A stretch of DNA of 7,207 nt. Origin: an uncultured Legionellaceae bacterium. Lineage in GTDB: Bacteria > Pseudomonadota > Gammaproteobacteria > Legionellales > Legionellaceae. A program made the translations under genes and the position numbers. Positions 1-6,792 of this stretch are shown one piece after another. The stretch spans positions 1 to 7,207 of the forward strand of contig CAISSD010000258.1 of the NCBI GenBank assembly GCA_903887975.1, given 5' to 3'. Numbering within the stretch: the stretch's first letter is position 1; every line of letters starts with the position of its first letter. The notes under the pieces were generated by a model. It saw only the letters and a program-made list of their open reading frames with translations. It was not told the DNA's origin and searched no databases.

Positions 1-1
1 A

Positions 2-1966
2 CATTTTAAAGGTGCTATTGTACTTCGAGCTTTTGGATTAGGAAGCAGTGCGACGTATACAAAAATACTTTATGATGTTTTGGGAGTCCATGGCATTGAA
101 CAGATCCAAAAAATAAAGTCGCGCTTTTGGTTTGGTGTGGGTTATGAGCATTTGCCTGATATTGAAGGACGGCTATTCCAAGAGCGTAGTGTTTATCTTC
201 CCGTGGGATTAAAAGATGCTGCGGTTCATGATGAATGGACTGGCGTTGATCGACGTATTTTATTTGTTTGTCCACGCATCAATACATCACCCTATTATCA
301 AAAAATTTATCAACAATTCATCCATGATTTTAAGGCATTTGATTTCACCATTGCCGGGGCGCAGCCAATTCCGGTTCAGGATACGCGCGTGGTTGGTTTT
401 GTTTCCAAGGAACAACATCAATCCAATATGAAAACCCATCGCGTTTTATTTTATCACGCCACAGAACCCAATCATATTCATTACCATCCTTTTGAAGCCA
501 TTCGAGCGGGGATGCCATTGATATTTATGGCTGGAGGCATGCTTGATAAGCTTGGTGGTGTAGGACTTTGGGGGCGTTGCACGAGTATTAAAGAAGCCAT
601 AAGTAAAATCAAACAAATTTTTAAAGACGATGGTGTGTTGATTCAGTCGATGAAACAAGCACAGTGTCGACTTTTGCGTGTGATGAATCCTGATTATTGT
701 GCCCCTTATTTTTCCAACGCGGTGCAGCAATGTTTGATGCAGTTCAATAGGGTTAAAAAAGAACAAGATACACTGGAGAAGCCCCATAAAAAAATAGCCA
801 TCATCATCCCCATTGGTTATCGTGGTGGTAGTTTGCGAGGCACGATTGCTTTGGCCAATGGCGTACAAAGAAGTGCAGAGGCTGCTGGTGATAAGGTTGA
901 TGTGGTGCTTGGGCATTTGGATTTACCTGAGTATGAGCAGGGTCAATTTTTTTCAGAATTGTCATCTTCTGTTATTCGTCGTACGTATCAATGGATAACT
1001 CTGGACAAACACGAGGCCAAGCGTGCTTTGACTTATGCAGGCCATGAGGATTGGGTGCCAAATCATACAGAATACATGGTTCCTGATGATGGCATGCATC
1101 AATTTTTAGATTGCGATCTTTGGATTATGATATCCGATCGCCTGGATAAACCCTTGTTGCCGATTAAACCGCATGTGCTGATGGTTTATGATTATATTCA
1201 ACGACACATACCGTTTTTACCCAATTGGTATGAAATCAATTGTATTCATCGGGCTCATGAAGCACTGCGTGTTTTTGTGACCACACAATTTAGTGCCAAT
1301 GATGCCCTACACTATGCAGGACTTCCTCAAGAGGTTGTGTGTAAAATGCCGATGTTGGTTCCTGATTTTCAGTTGTATCAAGTCAAACGAAATACTCAAA
1401 AAAACAAACAAAAATATTTTATTTGGACCACCAATCCAGCCAAGCACAAAAATCATTTAAATGTTTTTATGGCATTACAGCGTTATTATGACGCGTTGGA
1501 TGGCCAATTTGCTTGTCATGTGACGGGTGTTGGTTCGGATGGGTTGTTTGAATTTTATGATGCGTTGAAGAAGCCTTATGAGCAATCTGAAAAAATGCAA
1601 GAATTAGTTGTTTTTTGCGGTGAATTGGCTGAAGATGCTTACAAAATTAAATTGCAACAGGCTGTTTTTTTACTGCATGCGGCGGTGATTGATAATGGAA
1701 CTTTTTCGGTGATAGAGGCCGCTCAATATGGTGTGCCTTCATTATCCAGCGATTATCCCGCCATGCGAGAAATTGATGATCGTTTTAATTTGGGATTATC
1801 CTGGATGGATGCCACCAATCCAGAAGACATGGCCCAACAGCTCAAAGTCATGGAAACCAAATTCGTTGATTTGACCACAAAGCTTCGAAAAAAAGATAAA
1901 CAACAATGGATGCATACGACAAAAGAAGAAGCTTATTATTGGGAGAAAATTCGCGAATGTCTTTAA
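2..1966 (+). CDS. Tandem-domain glycosyltransferase (GT-B fold, GT4-like), 5' end missing
   Basis: The frame is open from base 2 with no stop, so the start lies left of the window; the TTG at 80 is only an internal leucine codon. 654 residues are visible. Two glycosyltransferase units follow each other. The first shows only its later part: a strand-rich ILFVCPRIN segment (about bases 254-280) and the donor-site-like HYHPFEAIRAGMPLIF (479-526). The second starts at about 788 with KKIAIIIPIGYRGGSL and has the linker-type strand FIWTTNPAKHKN (1418-1453). It ends with DNGTFSVIEAAQYGVPSL (1691-1744), the E-x7-E-like nucleotide-sugar motif of GT4 enzymes. Known of the family: such enzymes move a sugar from a nucleotide donor to a lipid-linked or growing glycan at the cytoplasmic face. 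It overlaps the next gene by 10 bp, suggesting one operon. Donor and acceptor are unknown. The family call is firm; the two-activity reading is inference. Confidence 0.82.
   Translation, partial: HFKGAIVLRAFGLGSSATYTKILYDVLGVHGIEQIQKIKSRFWFGVGYEHLPDIEGRLFQERSVYLPVGLKDAAVHDEWTGVDRRILFVCPRINTSPYYQKIYQQFIHDFKAFDFTIAGAQPIPVQDTRVVGFVSKEQHQSNMKTHRVLFYHATEPNHIHYHPFEAIRAGMPLIFMAGGMLDKLGGVGLWGRCTSIKEAISKIKQIFKDDGVLIQSMKQAQCRLLRVMNPDYCAPYFSNAVQQCLMQFNRVKKEQDTLEKPHKKIAIIIPIGYRGGSLRGTIALANGVQRSAEAAGDKVDVVLGHLDLPEYEQGQFFSELSSSVIRRTYQWITLDKHEAKRALTYAGHEDWVPNHTEYMVPDDGMHQFLDCDLWIMISDRLDKPLLPIKPHVLMVYDYIQRHIPFLPNWYEINCIHRAHEALRVFVTTQFSANDALHYAGLPQEVVCKMPMLVPDFQLYQVKRNTQKNKQKYFIWTTNPAKHKNHLNVFMALQRYYDALDGQFACHVTGVGSDGLFEFYDALKKPYEQSEKMQELVVFCGELAEDAYKIKLQQAVFLLHAAVIDNGTFSVIEAAQYGVPSLSSDYPAMREIDDRFNLGLSWMDATNPEDMAQQLKVMETKFVDLTTKLRKKDKQQWMHTTKEEAYYWEKIRECL
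1941..1946 (+). promoter_or_regulatory. Ribosome binding site deciding the start of the second glycosyltransferase
   Basis: GGGAGA lies 10 bases before the ATG at 1957, a reasonable Shine-Dalgarno placement. It favours 1957 over the upstream in-frame ATG at 1906, which would lengthen the overlap with the preceding gene to 61 bp and add a charged leader unlike a GT-B N terminus. Confidence 0.6.
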
Positions 1967-3588
1967 AATACTATGGCATTTATCTTCTTTATCCGCCAAA
2001 TCTTGATCTTCGTGCACATGGTTTGGGGCGTTATTTGGCAGCTTTTTTAAAAGGTGCGGACGCGCGCGATGATGTTCGTTTTGTGATTGTTTGTCCGAGT
2101 TGGAGTAAAAAAGACATTCAACAATTGTGTGAGAGTGAAGGCGTGTCACAGGCTAATTTTGATGTTCAAAGCCCAACGGGTCAGAACGTACTGCTTGCAT
2201 GGCACGAGGCTTATCGTCAATATAAAACACGACAAAAATCAAATAAAAAATACGTTAAGATGCGTCAGTTTATCTACTATCTCCTGGCGTTGGAGCAAAA
2301 AATGTATCGCAATATTGTTCCATCGCGAACCTTATTGGGTTTATTGTCTAGGGTGGTTTGCGTGACGCCATTTTTTTTGTTGCGTTTTATAGTGATGATT
2401 GGTTTTTTTATAAAAAATCAATTTAAAAAGTTTTTTGTATTTCTGAACACAAAAATCATTACAAAGCTTCAGCGCCCCAAGCAATGGCTGCATACGGCGA
2501 TGTTTAATCCGAAAAATAATGTGGTTCTTGTTGATTATTTTAACACCATACAAAACCATGAAATTGAACTCATGATCACCTTAATCAATAAAATGACTCA
2601 TGTGGCTGCGTGGTATGCCCCAACTTCATTTTGGCCGTCATTTAATGCCATTAAAGCGCCACGACTTATGTGTGTGCCCGATGTTGTTTTGGCTGATTTT
2701 CCAGTTGGATTTTCCCGCGTTGGCGGCGATCGTTTTTTAAAAACATTTCATAATGTGGAAAAAGCCATTCAAGGGGGAAGTCATTTTGTGACTTACAGCA
2801 ATCACATCAAAGAGCACCAGTTAATGGCGCGTTATGGCGTAAGCGCTGAATGCATTTCGGTCATCCCTCATGCCAGCAATCGATTGGATCAATGGATAAA
2901 CATCCATGGTTCTTTAAACAATGACGAAGCGACGGTACATTATGCCAGACAACAGTTGATGTCGGCATTAAACAAAGCCACAAATGGCCATTACACCCGG
3001 TTACTACAAAATAATAAGTTACAATTTATTTTTTACGCCAGCCAATTCAGGCCGTCAAAAAATATTTTAACATTGCTGAGGGCGTATGAATTTCTTTTTA
3101 AAAAGCGTTATATACCACATAAATTAATCCTAACCGGTTCAATGGGTACGCCAGAAATAGATGCTTTTATTCGAGAACATCATCTTGAGAAAGAGATCTT
3201 ATTGTTGCCTGGTTTGAGTCTTAAAGAGCTGGCTTCGTGTTATAAACTTGCTGATATGGTTGTGAATCCAAGTTTTAGTGAAGGTGGCTGTCCCTTCACG
3301 CTGACGGAAGCTTTATCGGTGAATACACCGGTTATCATGGCCAACATCCCCGTGACGTTGGAGGTGATTACCGATGTTCAACTGCAAAACATGATGTTGT
3401 TTGATCCCTACTGTTGGCGTCATTTGGCGAATCGTCTTGAGTGGGCCTTATCCAACAAATCAACGCTACTTGACGCACAGCACAAGCTTTATTTGAAGTT
3501 AAAAAAACGTACATGGTGCAAGGTTGTGGATGAAACCATTCACGCCTTGGATAAGACTGTTCTTACTCAGGCAGCGTCTCAAACATGA
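1957..3588 (+). CDS. GT4-family glycosyltransferase with membrane-associating insert
   Basis: 543 residues from the ATG at 1957. The N terminus MSLKYYGIYLLYPP and a downstream G-x-G-R-Y-L segment fit the first Rossmann half of a GT-B enzyme. The second half has VIPHAS (about 302-307), FYASQFRPSKN (359-369, the usual R/K-x-x-K-N element) and PSFSEGGCPFTLTEAL (438-453), which is the donor-binding E-x7-E motif of family GT4. Between the halves, residues about 90-185 form a Lys/Arg-rich insert around a hydrophobic run (125-152, bases 2329-2412), so the protein may sit on or in the inner membrane. At 543 residues it is longer than a typical 350-400 residue GT4 enzyme, and the insert explains much of the excess. 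It overlaps both neighbours (10 bp before, ATGA after), so it likely acts in the same glycan pathway. The sugar specificity is not readable. Confidence 0.88.
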   Translation: MSLKYYGIYLLYPPNLDLRAHGLGRYLAAFLKGADARDDVRFVIVCPSWSKKDIQQLCESEGVSQANFDVQSPTGQNVLLAWHEAYRQYKTRQKSNKKYVKMRQFIYYLLALEQKMYRNIVPSRTLLGLLSRVVCVTPFFLLRFIVMIGFFIKNQFKKFFVFLNTKIITKLQRPKQWLHTAMFNPKNNVVLVDYFNTIQNHEIELMITLINKMTHVAAWYAPTSFWPSFNAIKAPRLMCVPDVVLADFPVGFSRVGGDRFLKTFHNVEKAIQGGSHFVTYSNHIKEHQLMARYGVSAECISVIPHASNRLDQWINIHGSLNNDEATVHYARQQLMSALNKATNGHYTRLLQNNKLQFIFYASQFRPSKNILTLLRAYEFLFKKRYIPHKLILTGSMGTPEIDAFIREHHLEKEILLLPGLSLKELASCYKLADMVVNPSFSEGGCPFTLTEALSVNTPVIMANIPVTLEVITDVQLQNMMLFDPYCWRHLANRLEWALSNKSTLLDAQHKLYLKLKKRTWCKVVDETIHALDKTVLTQAASQT

Positions 3589-4190
3589 AACAAACATTGG
3601 TTATTATGGGTTGCGGTGGTCATGCACGAAGTGTGGCGGATGTTGCCATACATTGTGGCTATTCAGATTTTGTTTTTGTTGATGAACATGCTCGTGAGCA
3701 TGAGTTTTGTTTGGATTTTCCTGTCAATCGTCAAGCGCCGTCAGTGATTGAGGCGTGTTTTATTGCATATGGCGATACTTATCAACGAAAAGAAGCGATA
3801 AACCACGTATTAGGATTTCAGTGGCCCCTGGTGACCATTTTCTCACCACATGCCACTCGTGGTGTTGGTTCTTCATTTCAATGGGGTACGATTGTGGCGC
3901 ACCATGCCCACATTGGTCCAATGGCATCAATTGGCATGGGCTGTATCATCAATACCGGGGCTATTATTGAACATGATTGCCAAGTTGGTGATTTTTCTCA
4001 TGTTTCTGTGAATGCAACACTTGCCGGTCGTGTGATCATTGGCCAGCATGTTTTGATTGGTGCGGGGGCTGTGGTGCGTGATCGTGTTGTGATTGGGGAT
4101 TACGTGACAGTTGGTGCAGGTGCCACGGTGGTCCATGATTTGCTAACCCCAGGGGTTTATGTTGGAACACCTGCAAGACTCATGGGTTAA
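3585..4190 (+). CDS. NeuD/PglD-type sugar acyltransferase (left-handed beta-helix)
   Basis: 201 residues, the usual size for this family. The N terminus LVIMGCGGHARSVADV (5-20) is the PglD N-terminal Rossmann motif that binds the nucleotide sugar. From about residue 90 on, hexapeptide repeats (for example IGMGCI, VGDFSH, IGQHVL, IGDYVT) form the left-handed beta-helix that binds an acyl-CoA. GAIIEHDCQVGDFSHVS (125-141) contains His130, aligned with the catalytic His125 of Campylobacter PglD, followed by an acidic residue as there. The C-terminal GVYVGTPARLM is also family-typical. Expected reaction: transfer of an acetyl or other acyl group from CoA to an amino or hydroxyl group of a UDP- or CMP-sugar. 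The ATG overlaps the previous stop (ATGA) and has only a weak AGG upstream, so translation is probably coupled. It is the last gene of the operon. Whether it makes an N- or O-acyl product is open; no aminotransferase is in view. Confidence 0.88.
   Translation: MKQTLVIMGCGGHARSVADVAIHCGYSDFVFVDEHAREHEFCLDFPVNRQAPSVIEACFIAYGDTYQRKEAINHVLGFQWPLVTIFSPHATRGVGSSFQWGTIVAHHAHIGPMASIGMGCIINTGAIIEHDCQVGDFSHVSVNATLAGRVIIGQHVLIGAGAVVRDRVVIGDYVTVGAGATVVHDLLTPGVYVGTPARLMG
4145..4157. repeat. Short perfect inverted repeat near the convergent gene ends
   Basis: AACCCCAGGGGTT reads as a palindrome with a central A; it can fold as a 5-bp stem with a CAG loop. It lies inside the last codons of the acyltransferase gene and about 30 bases beyond the dotB stop. 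Neither side has a T run, so it is not a standard intrinsic terminator. It may be chance, or a weak pause site for transcripts arriving from either direction. Confidence 0.25.
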
Positions 4191-5323
4191 TGTTTGCTTT
4201 CTTCACGAGTCCCGGCAATGATTAATTTATACACTCGCTCACTGATGATTCCGGCTTCAAATTTTTCTTTGGCATCAAGGGTCATGAGTTGACCGCGTTC
4301 ACGAACCAATTTTCGGGTGGTGGTGGTGATTTGATTGGGATCGCTTTCCAATAAAATATCACGGGCTTTTTCATCAAAAACCAAAAACTCTCGCAGGGCC
4401 ACGCGTTTTTCATCCACGGTAGGGACTAATTTTTGCCAAATACAAAGCCGTATGGTTTCTAAAATATCAATAGTGCGTCCTAGCCGCTCTTCGCCTGAGA
4501 ATGAGGTGACAAGACGTCTCATGGTTTCTGCAACGCCTGATGTATGTAGGGTGGTGTAAACCGGATGACCTGTTAATGCGGCCTCTAATGCCGCACTGAT
4601 GGTCTCGGCATCGCGACACTCCCCAACCATAATCAATCGAGGCTTTCGTCGTAGCGCATTGCGTACCCCTTCAGCAAAAGAAGGCAGATGACGTGGAATT
4701 TCAGATTGGCTAACAATGGATGATGTCGTTGGAATTTCATCAAAAACAAATTCAATCGGTGCCTCGTAGGTGAGTACTTTACGATTGGAGTCTTCTTGTG
4801 CAATCAGTTCTCGAATGATGGAGGCCAAAAGGGTGGATTTCCCCGAGCCCGTAGCACCTGTGATAAAAACAATTCCTTCTTGAGGGGCGATGGCATCCAA
4901 AATATTTTGTGGCAAATTCATGGTGGATAATTCAGGTGGTGTTGTTGGGATGCTTCGAAGCGTGATTTGAATCCCATCATGGCCTTCAACCAAACATGCC
5001 GTGGCGTTCACCCGATAACGAAACCGAATGCCACGGTTTGGTCGAAATTCATAATGGGTGTCAATGTCTTTGCCAGAAAGCAACTGTGTGGTTGCATTGG
5101 GCCCATAAATGGCATTGATGAGATCGCCCAGTTCAGTATTGGATAGAATGCGTTTGGTGATTTGAATCAATACCCCATAAACTTCCATATAAACCGGTTG
5201 ACCTGTTTGGATGGTGATGTCTGAGGCACTAAAACGCTCGGCATGTGCCAGTAATTGATCCATGGATACTGGGGTAAATCGAGAGGGCTCATCGGGCATG
5301 AGGTTGATGTGGGTGCTGGTCAC
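4187..5323 (-). CDS. dotB: DotB, Dot/Icm type IVB secretion ATPase
   Basis: 378 residues, matching the roughly 377 of Legionella DotB, with very high family likeness throughout. It is a hexameric cytoplasmic ATPase of the PilT/VirB11 class that works at the base of the Dot/Icm machine to power effector export. Visible motifs: Walker A GATGSGKST (156-164), Asp box VLTYEAPIEFVFD (183-195), Walker B LIMVGECRD (230-238, Glu235), His box GHPVYTTLHT (252-261), then the conserved ETMRRLVTSF and LETIRLCIWQKLVPTV blocks. The chosen start is GTG at 5323, which overlaps the dotC stop as GTGA and has GAGGA nine bases upstream; an ATG at 5299 is in frame but lacks a ribosome site. Last gene of the dotDCB unit. 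Its stop shares TTAA with the converging acyltransferase gene. No key residue is missing. Confidence 0.97.
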   Translation of the reverse strand: MTSTHINLMPDEPSRFTPVSMDQLLAHAERFSASDITIQTGQPVYMEVYGVLIQITKRILSNTELGDLINAIYGPNATTQLLSGKDIDTHYEFRPNRGIRFRYRVNATACLVEGHDGIQITLRSIPTTPPELSTMNLPQNILDAIAPQEGIVFITGATGSGKSTLLASIIRELIAQEDSNRKVLTYEAPIEFVFDEIPTTSSIVSQSEIPRHLPSFAEGVRNALRRKPRLIMVGECRDAETISAALEAALTGHPVYTTLHTSGVAETMRRLVTSFSGEERLGRTIDILETIRLCIWQKLVPTVDEKRVALREFLVFDEKARDILLESDPNQITTTTRKLVRERGQLMTLDAKEKFEAGIISERVYKLIIAGTREESKH

Positions 5324-6249
5324 GATCGTTCGTCCTCAGCATGAATAATGGGTTGCCAGGTTTGATTGCTGATGATGACTTTTGCTTTGGCAACGCGTTT
5401 TTCAAGAATCTTAAGCTGATTGAGCGCACTTTCATCTTTGGCAACTGCCGCCACCCATTCATCACTGTTGATGTTTAATGCAGGAAGTGCGGTGATCCGT
5501 AAAACCCTATCGTCAATATGAATCTCTTCCGCATCACCGGTAATGCCCAAATCGGTGTTGGAAACATAAGGTGGTGAGACCATGTTCATGGCCAACAGTT
5601 TTCGGTACAAAATCATGCCGGTTAAATCTTCTTTAAGACGCGCAATGCTTTCTTCCAAAATCGTATTGCCCTGCTCAACCCCATTATTCCATCCACGAGT
5701 GATGTATTTTTTCCAAATGGTTTGTTCGGTTTTATTTTTTGGCAATAAGGTTGAGCTTGGTTTGGGTGGAGTTTTATAGTCCATCCATAAATATTGTCGC
5801 CAATTGGGAGGGGTGGTGATGAAACGTGCTTGTTTCACGACTTTAAAGGTTCTATCAGAAATTCGAATGGTTTGTGCATCGGCCAAATTCAAGGTATTTC
5901 GCCCCTCAACCAAGACGGGAGGTAAAACATTATGTTCTAAAATTAAGGCGTTAAAATCATAAATGGCATCAAGATTTCGTGCTTGTTGGGTTAATTGCTC
6001 ATCAATAAATTTGGCACGCCAGGCAAGGCCAGATTGGGCGCCAACGGTCAGTGCAATTTCACGCAAGGCCATATTGCGTATTTTGCTGGTGGATTTTTTG
6101 CTGTTGGGTGCGATTTTTTTCTTGGTATAATGTAGCGATTTTAGCCCATCCAGTGAGCTTGTGTCTTGTGTTGGGTTGATGCCTCTAATGCACCCTAAGA
6201 TTAGGCTACAAAAAAGTACAATGATGATGCTATGCGTAAGCTTTGGCAT
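5320..6249 (-). CDS. dotC: DotC, outer-membrane lipoprotein of the Dot/Icm core complex
   Basis: 309 residues from the ATG at 6249, close to the roughly 300 of Legionella DotC. A lipoprotein signal is visible: MPKL, hydrophobic SIIIVLFCSLILGC, with the lipidated Cys at residue 20. The mature part carries strongly conserved DotC blocks: GAQSGLAWRAKF, NLDAIYDFN, LPPVLVEGRNTLNLADAQTI, TPPNWRQYLWMDY, ILYRKLLAMNMVSPPYVS and IDDRVLRITALP. Known role: with DotD it brings DotH to the outer membrane and forms the outer ring of the secretion core. The frame is open up to an ATG at 6285, which would add 12 residues before the signal; 6249 puts the signal at the true N terminus and gives the family length. 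Neither start has a good ribosome site. The 20-bp overlap with dotD and the GTGA overlap with dotB suggest translational coupling. Confidence 0.96.
   Translation of the reverse strand: MPKLTHSIIIVLFCSLILGCIRGINPTQDTSSLDGLKSLHYTKKKIAPNSKKSTSKIRNMALREIALTVGAQSGLAWRAKFIDEQLTQQARNLDAIYDFNALILEHNVLPPVLVEGRNTLNLADAQTIRISDRTFKVVKQARFITTPPNWRQYLWMDYKTPPKPSSTLLPKNKTEQTIWKKYITRGWNNGVEQGNTILEESIARLKEDLTGMILYRKLLAMNMVSPPYVSNTDLGITGDAEEIHIDDRVLRITALPALNINSDEWVAAVAKDESALNQLKILEKRVAKAKVIISNQTWQPIIHAEDERS
5333..5337 (-). promoter_or_regulatory. Ribosome binding site of dotB, inside the end of dotC
   Basis: GAGGA on the minus strand stands nine bases before the GTG at 5323. It is the only clear Shine-Dalgarno sequence in the dotDCB unit and supports GTG rather than the downstream ATG as the start. 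Confidence 0.65.
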
Positions 6250-6715
6250 AACGTAATTCAACGACATGGGCGTTAGGGTAGACATGGATGGTGGCTTTTT
6301 TTCCTGCTTGATAGTCGATGTTTTGTAGGATTTCAGCCAAGCTTTGATCTTTGATGTTTAAGCTTACCAAAACGGGAATGGCAGGTGAGGTGCCAATCAC
6401 ACGCAGTCGATAATTGGCCGCTTGTGCAATTTGGTGGGTGAGCTCGCTGATGGGGCCGGACCAATCAACGGATGCACGGGTTTGGAGGTTTTGAACGTTC
6501 GGGATGGCTCTTGAATTGTCCGCGTGCGCGGGTAAAATAACTTTTTCAATTTTGGCCATTTCAAGCATGGAGTCGCTGACTGAGTTGGCTGCTTCTGCAA
6601 GTTTTATGGATGCATCATCAGCTGGAGCGTTTTGCGGTGGTTTTTTAAAAAAAGTAGCACTACATCCTGAACATAAGAGGCAGATGTTGAACATGATGAT
6701 GAGCTTTAGGTTCAT
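6230..6715 (-). CDS. dotD: DotD, outer-membrane lipoprotein of the Dot/Icm core complex
   Basis: 161 residues, the normal DotD size. The N terminus MNLKLIIMFNICLLCSGC is a lipoprotein signal with lipidated Cys18; Cys at -3 in the lipobox is slightly unusual. DDASIKLAEAANSVSDSMLEM (about 33-53, helix) and the C-terminal domain from SVDWSGPI (82) to HVVELRYA (150-157) match Legionella DotD. That domain has the secretin N0-like fold reported for DotD. Known role: partner of DotC, needed for correct placement of DotH in the outer membrane. It is the first gene after a 77-bp gap and a candidate promoter, so it probably leads the dotDCB transcript. No Shine-Dalgarno is visible before the ATG at 6715; an in-frame ATG at residue 8 lacks one too and would leave a very short signal. 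A T7/A6 run (minus-strand reading) sits just after the lipidation site. Confidence 0.95.
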   Translation of the reverse strand: MNLKLIIMFNICLLCSGCSATFFKKPPQNAPADDASIKLAEAANSVSDSMLEMAKIEKVILPAHADNSRAIPNVQNLQTRASVDWSGPISELTHQIAQAANYRLRVIGTSPAIPVLVSLNIKDQSLAEILQNIDYQAGKKATIHVYPNAHVVELRYAKAYA

Positions 6716-6750
6716 TAATGCAGCTTGTGTTTAAAGATGATGATATAGAG

Positions 6751-6779
6751 ATTGAAACAGGACCCCGCTTGCTTGTCAA
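6751..6779 (-). promoter_or_regulatory. Candidate sigma-70 promoter of dotDCB
   Basis: On the minus strand a perfect -35 box TTGACA (6779-6774) is followed after 17 bases by TTCAAT (6756-6751, four of six matches to TATAAT). Transcription would begin near 6744 and leave a leader of about 29 bases before the dotD ATG. It lies in the only intergenic gap of the window. The -10 is imperfect, so the call rests mainly on the -35, the spacing and the position. Confidence 0.5.
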
Positions 6780-6784
6780 GGGGT
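6762..6784. repeat. Imperfect inverted repeat between rsmD and dotD
   Basis: On the plus strand ACCCC-GC-TTG (6762-6771) can pair with CAAGGGGT (6777-6784): 8 base pairs with a two-base bulge and a five-base loop. It starts 8 bases after the rsmD stop on the minus strand. The sequence beyond it (CCTGTTTC) has only three Ts in a row, so it is at best a weak terminator for rsmD. The -35 box of the candidate dotD promoter lies across its loop and one arm, so it could instead be a regulator-binding site. Confidence 0.35.
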
Positions 6785-6792
6785 GTGTCCAA

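Noticed and set aside
80..82. TTG at 80 as the start of the first glycosyltransferase
   Set aside because: The frame is open back to base 2 and encodes a plausible continuing domain, so the gene enters from outside the window.
446..916. 156-codon minus-strand open frame inside the first glycosyltransferase
   Set aside because: It is antisense to a well-supported gene, its composition is low-quality and rich in His, Thr and Ile, and no family is recognisable.
1906..1956. ATG at 1906 as the start of the second glycosyltransferase
   Set aside because: It adds a charged leader unlike the family and a 61-bp overlap; the ATG at 1957 has a ribosome site.
1796..2149. 117-codon minus-strand open frame across the junction of the two glycosyltransferases
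   Set aside because: It is antisense to two supported genes and has no recognisable domain or ribosome site.
4316..4330. GGT-rich tandem triplets within dotB
   Set aside because: They simply encode four threonines in a variable part of DotB; the run is too short to treat as a functional repeat.
6504..6734. 76-codon plus-strand open frame over dotD
   Set aside because: It is antisense to a clear dotD; its Ala- and Ser-rich content mirrors the opposite strand.
6716..6737. Two TTAA boxes before dotD as a PmrA-type regulator site
   Set aside because: Their spacing is 16 bases and the flanks do not fit the direct-repeat pattern known for PmrA; the boxes are likely chance in AT-rich DNA.
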